Source: an uncultured Clostridia bacterium
Lineage (GTDB): Bacteria > Bacillota_A > Clostridia > TANB77 > CAG-508
DNA: 11,615 nt
Reading direction: 5' to 3'
Assembly (NCBI GenBank): GCA_947629855.1
Contig: CANRFI010000035.1
Span: forward strand, 1-11,615
A model generated the notes under the pieces. That model was given only the letters and a program-made list of their open reading frames with translations, did not search any database and had not been told where the DNA came from. Below, one piece after another: positions 6,365 through 11,615 of the stretch; position 1 is the first letter of the stretch, and every line of letters begins with the position of its first letter. The translations under genes and the position numbers were made by a program.

Positions 6365-7144
6365 ATGGAATTGTTTGATAGTCATTGCCACCTAGATGAT
6401 GAAAAATTTGATGAAGATAGAAAACAAATCATACAAGAAATAAAAAAAGAGGGAGTAACAAAACTAATATCAGCAGGTTATAGTGTAGAAAGTTCTAAAA
6501 AAGCTTCTGAACTTGCAAATGAGTATGACTTTATTTATGCAACAGCGGGAATTTCTCCAAATGATATTCCACAAACAGAAGAAGAATTGTGGAAAATGAT
6601 AGATCAAATTAAACAAATAGCAAATCAAAATAAAAAAATAGTTGCAATAGGAGAAATAGGCTTAGATTACTATTGGAACAAAGACAATAAAGAATTACAA
6701 AAATTAGCTTTTATTAAGCAAATTGAATTAGCAAACGAATTAAAATTACCAATTGTAATTCATACAAGAGAAGCAGTTGAAGACACTTTGCATATACTAA
6801 AACAAATATATATAAATAAAAAAGGTGTATTTCATTGTTGCCCACTAAATAGAGAACTAATAAAAGAAGCATTAAAATTAAAATTTTATATATCATTTGC
6901 AGGTCCAATCACTTTTAAAAACTCCAAAAACGCAAATGAAGTAATAAAAATGGTTCCAAATGATAGAATACTAATTGAAACAGATAGTCCATATTTAGCT
7001 CCTGAACCTCATAGAGGAACAAGGAATGATTCTAGAAATGTAAAATATATGGCACAAAAAATTGCACAAGTAAAAGAAATAAATAACGAAACAATTGCAA
7101 AAATAACATATGAAAACGCAAAAAGAATATTTAATATAAAATAA
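6365..7144 (+). CDS. tatD: TatD-family metal-dependent hydrolase (putative DNase)
   Basis: This is a 259-residue TIM-barrel amidohydrolase of the TatD/YcfH family, whose members act as metal-dependent deoxyribonucleases. The complete set of expected metal ligands is visible: DSHCHLD with His7 and His9, GEIGLDYYW with Glu97, IHTREA with His133, FHCC with His157 and ETDSPYLAP with Asp207, followed by the family-typical PHRGTRN. The length agrees with bacterial homologues. AAAGGA (6349-6354) lies 10 nt before the ATG. It is the last gene of the operon and ends just before the convergent terminator at 7160-7191. The exact substrate cannot be told from sequence; Bacillus relatives of this branch are often called YabD. 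Confidence 0.94.
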   Translation: MELFDSHCHLDDEKFDEDRKQIIQEIKKEGVTKLISAGYSVESSKKASELANEYDFIYATAGISPNDIPQTEEELWKMIDQIKQIANQNKKIVAIGEIGLDYYWNKDNKELQKLAFIKQIELANELKLPIVIHTREAVEDTLHILKQIYINKKGVFHCCPLNRELIKEALKLKFYISFAGPITFKNSKNANEVIKMVPNDRILIETDSPYLAPEPHRGTRNDSRNVKYMAQKIAQVKEINNETIAKITYENAKRIFNIK

Positions 7145-7159
7145 TAAAAAAATTAAAAA

Positions 7160-7191
7160 AAGGACGGTGCTGTTAAAAAGCCTCCGTCCTT
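7160..7191. terminator. Terminator between convergent tatD and htpX
   Basis: AAGGACGG (7160-7167) pairs with CCGTCCTT (7184-7191), and GCT (7169-7171) with AGC (7179-7181), leaving a small loop. On the minus strand the stem is followed by a long T-run (plus-strand A-run 7155-7160 and further A's to 7145), making it a strong terminator for lemA-htpX. In the plus direction the following sequence TTAATTGTAT is weaker but may still stop tatD transcripts. Confidence 0.85.
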
Positions 7192-7200
7192 AATTGTATA

Positions 7201-8106
7201 TTAATGTATGTTTCTCAAAGCCTCAATTCTATCTTCAATACTAGGATGAGTTGACCAAATACTAGAAGATTTCTTTTTACCTTCTTTAGTATTTGTCTTA
7301 AAAGGATTTACAATATACATATTAGCAGTAGCACTATTTGCAGTAGCAAGTTGATTATCATCTGCATCTAATTTTTGTAATGCAGAAATCAAACCATCTG
7401 GATTACGAGTAAGTTCTACCGCAGTACTATCAGCTAAAAACTCTCTTTTTCTAGAAAGTGCAAGTTGCATTAAAGAACCAAAAATTGGAGATAATATTAA
7501 AAAAATCAATCCAATTATCATTAAAATAGCATTTCCATTATTATTATCATTCCTATCATTATCTACTCCGCCCCAAAATAAAATTCTAGAAAACATATCT
7601 GATAACATAACAATAAATCCTACCATTACAGAAACTACACAACTAAGACGAATATCGTAATTTTTAATATGACTCAATTCATGAGCAATTACACCCTCTA
7701 ATTCATAGTATTCTAATTTTGATAAAAGACCTGTTGTCACACAAATAACTGAGTTTTCTGGGTTTCTACCAGTAGCAAAAGCATTTGGCTGAGGATCATC
7801 TACTACATAAAGCCTAGGCTTATGTGTTAAACCAGAAGTAACCATCAAAGAATCTAAAATATTAACAATTTTTAAATCTTCTTCTTTGGTTGCTGGTCTA
7901 GCTTTATTAATAGATAAAACGATTTTATCACTATAATAATAAGAAGCCCATGCAGAACCAATAGAAAACACAAGAGCAATCAAAATTGAAACTGCTCCTA
8001 ATCTTAATGCGTGGCAGATGTAGTAAACAATTAAAGTAATAACAATAATAAAAATGGCAACAATAACACCAGATTCTATTTTGTTTTTCTTAATATTTTC
8101 AAACAT
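7201..8106 (-). CDS. htpX: HtpX-type M48 membrane zinc metalloprotease
   Basis: The 301-residue protein is a membrane-bound gluzincin of the M48B family, implicated in membrane-protein quality control. The zinc motif HELSH is at residues 142-146, and the third ligand is Glu222 in the segment RKREFLAD. Hydrophobic helices appear near residues 12-32, 38-57, 155-172 and 192-217, the usual HtpX layout with the active site on the cytosolic face. Other conserved pieces are NAFATGR (108-114), a YELEGVIAHE stretch and the C-terminal STHPSIEDRI. It starts 23 nt after the lemA stop; its ribosome binding site is weak (GAAAGTG region). The lemA-htpX pairing is a common arrangement in Firmicutes and suggests co-transcription. 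Length and motifs look intact. Confidence 0.95.
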   Translation of the reverse strand: MFENIKKNKIESGVIVAIFIIVITLIVYYICHALRLGAVSILIALVFSIGSAWASYYYSDKIVLSINKARPATKEEDLKIVNILDSLMVTSGLTHKPRLYVVDDPQPNAFATGRNPENSVICVTTGLLSKLEYYELEGVIAHELSHIKNYDIRLSCVVSVMVGFIVMLSDMFSRILFWGGVDNDRNDNNNGNAILMIIGLIFLILSPIFGSLMQLALSRKREFLADSTAVELTRNPDGLISALQKLDADDNQLATANSATANMYIVNPFKTNTKEGKKKSSSIWSTHPSIEDRIEALRNIH

Positions 8107-8129
8107 TTCTAAAATTCACTTTCAAAAAT

Positions 8130-8447
8130 TTAATTTCCAAAATCCACTTTAACATTTTTTCTAGCTTCTTCACTTTCAGCTTTGAATAAATCACGTGAAG
8201 TAAAATGGAAGATACCAGCAATAATGTTAGATGGGAATACCATTAATTTTGTATTATATTTTGTAACAGTATCATTATAGAATTGTCTAGAAAAAGAGAT
8301 TTTATTTTCTGTATTCCTTAATTCTTCTGATAACTCTGAAAAGTTTTGATTTGCTTTTAATTCTGGATAATTTTCAGAAACTGCCATAATTGTTTTTAAA
8401 GCAGTTGATAATTGATTATCCAAATTTGCTTTTTCTGAAACAGTTCC
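8130..8447 (-). CDS. lemA: LemA family protein, main helical segment (frame 2 of a split gene)
   Basis: This segment gives the last 105 residues of LemA in the +1 frame, beginning [14 protein letters not shown]. It contains the most conserved LemA blocks: a [14 protein letters not shown] stretch, [31 protein letters not shown] and the end VKVDFGN. LemA proteins are small, single-span membrane proteins of helical-bundle form whose biochemical role is unsettled; they are often linked with HtpX. The frame is open upstream past this point, but no start codon with a ribosome binding site precedes it, and the family N-terminus lies in the other frame. Joined at the CGG of 8448-8446, the two parts give 185 residues, the usual LemA length. 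A one-base insertion or assembly error is the alternative to frameshifting. Confidence 0.87.
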   Translation of the reverse strand, partial: GTVSEKANLDNQLSTALKTIMAVSENYPELKANQNFSELSEELRNTENKISFSRQFYNDTVTKYNTKLMVFPSNIIAGIFHFTSRDLFKAESEEARKNVKVDFGN

Positions 8448-8688
8448 GAGAATTTGCCCAAGCAGTTCTAAGTTCAGCAATCTTTTCAAAAGTTTCTTTT
8501 TCATGTGTCATATAACCTTTAACAGTTTCAACAAAATTTGGTATTAAATCAAATCTTCTTTGTAACTGTACATCAATTTGACTCCAAGCGTTGTCTACTC
8601 TTAGTTTTGCTTGAACAAGCCCATTGTATAAGCCTATAATAGCTAAAACTAATACGACAACAACAACTAAAATAATTATGCCTACCAT
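8416..8688 (-). CDS. lemA: LemA family protein, N-terminal membrane segment (frame 1 of a split gene)
   Basis: The first 80 codons encode the LemA N-terminus: a hydrophobic anchor (residues about 3-22), then the conserved [20 protein letters not shown] stretch, [17 protein letters not shown] and the start of the helical bundle up to TAWANS. I chose the ATG at 8688 because AAGGAGGAA (plus-strand 8695-8703) lies 6 nt upstream; the longer open frame to 8754 has no such site and would add non-family residues. In this frame the codon after TCT is CGG (8448-8446), and a stop follows ten codons later (8418-8416). The residues after CGG (NCFRKSKFG) do not resemble LemA, so the functional protein should leave this frame there. 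It is the first gene of the leftward operon with htpX. Confidence 0.88.
   Translation of the reverse strand: MVGIIILVVVVVLVLAIIGLYNGLVQAKLRVDNAWSQIDVQLQRRFDLIPNFVETVKGYMTHEKETFEKIAELRTAWANSRNCFRKSKFG
8445..8451 (-). other. Apparent +1 frameshift site in lemA (TCT CGG A)
   Basis: Read on the minus strand, TCT (8451-8449) is followed by CGG (8448-8446). Skipping the C at 8448 makes GGA (8447-8445) the next codon and opens the frame through the rest of LemA. The joined product AWANS-GTVSEKA fits the common LemA pattern of WAN followed by a small residue and G-T-V. There is no homopolymer at the site, and I see no Shine-Dalgarno-like stimulator or strong hairpin nearby. The shift point has the same TCGGAA core as the one in spoIIE. 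Confidence 0.62.
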
Positions 8689-8725
8689 AATAAATTCCTC
8701 CTTAATTTCTATTATATACAAAATA

Positions 8726-8754
8726 ATAATATCATATTTTGCAAATTTATACAA
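8726..8754 (-). promoter_or_regulatory. Predicted promoter of lemA-htpX
   Basis: On the minus strand TTGTAT (8754-8749), a 17-bp spacer and TATTAT (8731-8726) form a sigma-A-like promoter. The start would lie near 8719, about 30 nt before the lemA ATG at 8688. The -10 has one mismatch and the -35 is moderate; AT-rich alternatives such as TATAAT (8716-8711) exist. Confidence 0.45.
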
Positions 8755-8875
8755 TAAATAAAATTATAAAAAACGAAAAAATTAAAGTAATAAACAATAT
8801 AAATAAAACATATAATATATTAAAAGACATTTAAAAACAGGACAAACAGAAATATTTATCCAAAATTTGATAAAT

Positions 8876-8904
8876 TTGACAAAAAAAACACATAATGTTA
8901 TAAT
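8876..8904 (+). promoter_or_regulatory. Perfect-consensus sigma-A promoter of the wall-hydrolase gene
   Basis: TTGACA (8876-8881), exactly 17 bp, then TATAAT (8899-8904): both hexamers match consensus fully. The start would be near 8911, 28 nt before the ATG at 8939, with AAGGAGG (8921-8927) in between. This predicts strong vegetative transcription unless repressed. Confidence 0.88.
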
Positions 8905-8938
8905 ATACTCGTTAAGGCAAAAGGAGGAAAAAATTCAT

Positions 8939-9916
8939 ATGAAAAAAGAGGAAAAGGCTTCCATTTCAATCGTGAAAATCATCTGTATTAGCATCATATT
9001 AGTCCTTATATCAGGAATTGGTGTTATGGCGGTAAACAACAAGTTAAATGACGTAAAAATAGTTCTACAAAACGGATATGAAATGACAGCATTGACATCT
9101 AAGAAAAAAGTATCTGAAATTTTAGAAGAAAATAACATTATTTTGGAAGAAAACCAAAAAACTATACCAGATATTGAAAGTGAAGTAGAATCTGGTCAAA
9201 GTATAAAAATTACGGACAAATCATACCAAGAAGTAAAAATCGCTGAAATATCAGATCAAGGTGTAGAAACAACATTAGACAAATTACTAGAAAATTATGC
9301 ACCAATCACAGAAAAAATCGTAGTAGAGCAAGTAGCTATTCCATTTGAAACAATTACAAAAGATGCAGCTGGAGGAGCAGAAGAAAGAACAAACCAAGTA
9401 ATACAAGAAGGAAAAGAAGGACTAAAAGAAATAACATATAAAATAAAATATCAAAACGATATAGAAATTGAAAAAACAGTGATTTCAGAAGTGGTTGTAA
9501 AAGAACCTGTAAATAAAATTGTACAATTACAAAAAGTAACAACAAGAAGCAGTGCACCAAGAGTATCATATTCTGGAGGGAAATGGTCTTATAATGCAAG
9601 TGAATTTGATTTACTATGTGCAATCACAGCACAAGAATCTAGTTCAAGTTATGCTGGTTCACTTGCCGTTATTACAACAGCATGTAACAGAGCAGAAGCA
9701 AGAGGAACAGACCCACTAACAGAATATAAAAGAAAAGGACAATTCTGTTATACAATAGATTCTTACTGGAAAAGAAGACTAAACGGAAACTATGCAAGTT
9801 TTGTATCACAAGCTGTAACAGATGCACTAAATGGAGCTAGAAATCATAACTATCGTTCATTTAGAGCAGCAGGTACACATTCAGGTGTAAATATAGGTGG
9901 AAATGTATATTTTTAG
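8939..9916 (+). CDS. Secreted or anchored DUF348-G5-SleB-like cell wall hydrolase
   Basis: The 325-residue product has a basic start and one hydrophobic segment (residues about 10-32), either an uncleaved anchor or a signal peptide. A DUF348-like unit follows (about 39-72, with KIVLQNGYEMTALTSK), then a G5 domain (about 122-198), then a C-terminal SleB/Hydrolase_2-type catalytic domain (about 222-325). The catalytic-type glutamate is Glu233 in AITAQESSSSY, followed by the family-like VITTACNRA and KRKGQFC stretches and the end NIGGNVYF. SleB-type enzymes are lytic transglycosylases acting on peptidoglycan. DUF348 plus G5 is the layout of YabE-like wall remodelling proteins, which usually end in a 3D domain instead. 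I chose ATG 8939 because AAGGAGG precedes it; an upstream TTG at 8867 lies inside the promoter region. It is a single-gene unit ended by the terminator at 9929. Confidence 0.85.
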   Translation: MKKEEKASISIVKIICISIILVLISGIGVMAVNNKLNDVKIVLQNGYEMTALTSKKKVSEILEENNIILEENQKTIPDIESEVESGQSIKITDKSYQEVKIAEISDQGVETTLDKLLENYAPITEKIVVEQVAIPFETITKDAAGGAEERTNQVIQEGKEGLKEITYKIKYQNDIEIEKTVISEVVVKEPVNKIVQLQKVTTRSSAPRVSYSGGKWSYNASEFDLLCAITAQESSSSYAGSLAVITTACNRAEARGTDPLTEYKRKGQFCYTIDSYWKRRLNGNYASFVSQAVTDALNGARNHNYRSFRAAGTHSGVNIGGNVYF

Positions 9917-9928
9917 ATAAATACCAAC

Positions 9929-9958
9929 AAAAAATGCTCAAAAAAAGAGCATTTTTTT
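9929..9958 (+). terminator. Intrinsic terminator of the wall-hydrolase gene
   Basis: AAAAAATGCTC (9929-9939) pairs perfectly with GAGCATTTTTT (9947-9957) around a loop of seven A's, and the T-run continues as TTTTTTTGTTTTT. This is a canonical rho-independent terminator; the A-run on the left would also let it work weakly in reverse. Confidence 0.93.
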
Positions 9959-9976
9959 GTTTTTCAATAGTATAAG

Positions 9977-10005
9977 TTGCAAAAAATATATATACGTTAT
10001 ATAAT
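9977..10005 (+). promoter_or_regulatory. Sigma-A promoter upstream of the unknown membrane protein and xth
   Basis: TTGCAA (9977-9982), a 17-bp spacer and a perfect TATAAT (10000-10005) lie just after the preceding terminator. The start would be near 10012, about 30 nt before the ATG at 10041. Confidence 0.7.
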
Positions 10006-10040
10006 TTGGTTACTAAAATAAAAATAAAGAGGAGATAAAT

Positions 10041-10760
10041 ATGGAAAAAAATAATATTAAATATTTAATATTTTCAATAGGTCTACTTGTTATATGCCTA
10101 TATTTAAATTATATTACATTTTATTCAAACACAATATACATATATGAAAAATTTGACTTTACAGGAGTTGCAAAAACAGTACAAAGAGTAATGACAGTAA
10201 TAATATTAATAATATCAATTATAATTTTAATTAAATCAATTCAAGCAAAAGAAAAAGGTGTAAATTTCTTATTCAATAAAATTATGGCAGGTGTTTTTAT
10301 AGGATATATGTTACTATCACTTTGCACATATATATATGTAAGAAGTACAGAAGAAACATCTGCAATAAATATGAAAAATGAAATAGAAGCTTATGGCGAA
10401 AAAACTAAGCAAAACCAACTAAAGAAAAACAATGTAAAAAATAAAAATTCATTTGCAAATGATTTTTATAGTGTAGCATCAAATGCACTAGCCGAAAGCG
10501 AATATGCAGCGAATGATAAATATTATGAAAGAAAAAAAGAAATTATAGTACAAACAGAAAATTCATCAAAAGTAGAAAGATATATATCTATGCTATTTTT
10601 CAATTATGCGTATAATCACTATGGCTCAATTGTAACAGATGAAATAGAGTATTATGGAATATTTTTAAAACTAATGCTTATAGGATTGATTGGTGCAATA
10701 TTTTACTTATTTAATATGGGTAGATTTAATCAAAATGTCATTATGAATAGAGATTTTTGA
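10041..10760 (+). CDS. Four-helix membrane protein of unknown function
   Basis: I do not recognise this 239-residue protein. It has hydrophobic segments near residues 8-28, 50-66, 81-100 and 206-224. A long hydrophilic region (101-205), rich in Lys, Asn and Glu, sits between the third and fourth. With four helices and a Lys-rich C-terminus only weakly charged, both ends probably face the cytoplasm. The large loop would then be cytosolic or external depending on the true topology, which I cannot settle. No enzymatic motif is evident. The start is well supported by AGAGGAG (10028-10034), 6 nt upstream. It has its own promoter at 9977 and is followed 27 nt later by xth, so the two are probably co-transcribed; a DNA-repair role cannot be concluded from that. 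Confidence 0.75.
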   Translation: MEKNNIKYLIFSIGLLVICLYLNYITFYSNTIYIYEKFDFTGVAKTVQRVMTVIILIISIIILIKSIQAKEKGVNFLFNKIMAGVFIGYMLLSLCTYIYVRSTEETSAINMKNEIEAYGEKTKQNQLKKNNVKNKNSFANDFYSVASNALAESEYAANDKYYERKKEIIVQTENSSKVERYISMLFFNYAYNHYGSIVTDEIEYYGIFLKLMLIGLIGAIFYLFNMGRFNQNVIMNRDF

Positions 10761-10787
10761 CAATAAAATAATAGAAAGGAATAAAAA

Positions 10788-11543
10788 ATGAAACTAATTT
10801 CGTGGAATGTAAATGGAATAAGAGCATGTGTTAATAAAGGATTTGAAGAATTTTTTAAAAAAATTGATGCAGACATATTTTGTATCCAAGAAACAAAATG
10901 CCAACCAGATCAAATACAATTAGAATTTAAAGGCTATAAAAGTTATTGGAATAGTGCAGAAAAAAAGGGATACTCAGGAACAGCAATATTTACAAAAAAA
11001 GAACCAATTAAAGCAACATATGGAATTGGAAAAGAAGCATATGATAAAGAAGGAAGAATTATTACCCTTGAATTTGAAAATTTTTATTTAGTAAACAATT
11101 ATACGCCTAATTCTAAAAGAGAACTAGAAAGACTAGATTATAGACAACTTTGGGAAGATGAAATTCGAAAATATTTATTAAAATTAAATAAAACAAAACC
11201 AGTAATAATGTGTGGAGACCTAAATGTAGCACACAAAGAAATAGACTTAAAAAATCCAAAATCAAACAGAGGAAATGCAGGTTTTACAGATGAAGAAAGG
11301 CAGAAAATGACAGAACTATTACAAGCAGGTTTCACTGATAGCTTTAGATACTTCTACCCCAATAAAGAAGAAGCATATAGTTGGTGGTCATATATGGGAA
11401 GAGCAAGAGAAAAGAACATAGGGTGGAGAATAGACTATTTCATAGTATCAAATGATATAAAAGAAAAAATAAAAGATGCGCAAATTTATCCTGAAATAAT
11501 GGGAAGTGACCATTGCCCAGTAGGTTTAACTTTAATTATATAG
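10788..11543 (+). CDS. xth: Exodeoxyribonuclease III (AP endonuclease family)
   Basis: This enzyme of the ExoIII/APE1 family cleaves DNA at abasic sites and degrades 3' ends during base-excision repair. All hallmark residues of the endonuclease/exonuclease/phosphatase fold are visible in the 251-residue product: SWNVNGIRA with Asn7, IQETKC with Glu35, NNYTPNS with Tyr105, GDLNVAH with Asp144 and Asn146, the block WWSYMGRAREKNIGWRIDY with its aspartate, and the C-terminal SDHCPVG with Asp241-His242. Length matches the usual 250-255. The ATG has AGAAAGGA (10773-10780) 7 nt upstream. It follows the unknown membrane gene closely. No terminator is visible downstream, so transcription may continue into the next gene. 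In Firmicutes it is also called exoA. Confidence 0.97.
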   Translation: MKLISWNVNGIRACVNKGFEEFFKKIDADIFCIQETKCQPDQIQLEFKGYKSYWNSAEKKGYSGTAIFTKKEPIKATYGIGKEAYDKEGRIITLEFENFYLVNNYTPNSKRELERLDYRQLWEDEIRKYLLKLNKTKPVIMCGDLNVAHKEIDLKNPKSNRGNAGFTDEERQKMTELLQAGFTDSFRYFYPNKEEAYSWWSYMGRAREKNIGWRIDYFIVSNDIKEKIKDAQIYPEIMGSDHCPVGLTLII

Positions 11544-11605
11544 GTAATTGCGAAACTAAATTTTGAAATAAGGATGACATAAAAAAAGATAATACAAAAT
11601 TAAAA

Positions 11606-11612
11606 AAAGGAG
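11606..11612 (+). promoter_or_regulatory. Ribosome binding site of a gene starting beyond the window
   Basis: AAAGGAG ends three bases before the end of the window and has no start codon within it. Together with the absence of a terminator after xth, it suggests that another plus-strand gene begins just past 11615, perhaps in the same operon. The 62 nt between xth and this site hold nothing else I can recognise. Confidence 0.5.
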
Positions 11613-11615
11613 TAG

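Noticed and set aside
8867..8938. TTG-initiated extension of the wall-hydrolase gene
   Set aside because: The extension would overlap the perfect promoter at 8876-8904, so it would lie upstream of the likely transcription start.
1..11615. tRNA, rRNA, CRISPR array, insertion sequence or phage genes
   Set aside because: I saw no clover-leaf-like CCA-ending units, regularly spaced repeats, transposase motifs or integrase motifs anywhere in the window.

Overview
The window is very AT-rich, uses almost only AGA/AGG for arginine, has strong AGGAGG-type ribosome binding sites and consensus sigma-A promoters. It carries a sporulation gene (spoIIE), a Spo0A box, an LPXTG surface-protein tail and a SleB-like wall hydrolase. 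This points to a low-GC, Gram-positive, endospore-forming Firmicute of the Clostridia type. I cannot name the species from sequence alone.

Layout. Bases 2-196 are the 3' end of a sortase-anchored surface protein. Bases 197-605 hold no gene; they contain a 161-nt nested palindrome (208-368), a sigma-A promoter with an embedded perfect Spo0A box (438-466), and a small leader hairpin (519-545). SpoIIE follows (606-2997), ending in a terminator that overlaps its stop codon. A new consensus promoter (3027-3055) then drives a probable operon of four genes: a membrane-anchored WG-repeat protein, a tail-anchored protein of unknown function, acpS and tatD. This operon meets the opposing lemA-htpX operon at a hairpin terminator (7160-7191). 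From the 8704-8938 intergenic region, lemA-htpX reads leftward and a gene for a YabE/SleB-like wall hydrolase reads rightward from a perfect TTGACA-N17-TATAAT promoter. After a strong terminator (9929-9958), another promoter drives an unknown four-helix membrane protein and xth (exonuclease III). The window ends on the ribosome binding site of a further gene.

The most striking observation is that two unrelated genes, spoIIE and lemA, are each split by an identical kind of +1 shift. Each original frame reaches an NNT-CGG-AA context, and skipping only the C of CGG (reading GGA next) restores the complete family-typical protein: about 796 aa for SpoIIE and 185 aa for LemA. By my reading by eye, CGG occurs in frame nowhere else in any gene of the window, although CGT and CGA do. 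This suggests CGG may be an unassigned or starved codon that triggers +1 frameshifting, or a CGGA quadruplet codon, rather than two random mutations or assembly errors. It is an inference from two sites and needs read-level, comparative and proteomic checks.

Functionally the window mixes sporulation control (SpoIIE), envelope proteins (LPXTG protein, WG-repeat protein, G5/SleB-like hydrolase, LemA, HtpX) and housekeeping (AcpS, TatD, exonuclease III).
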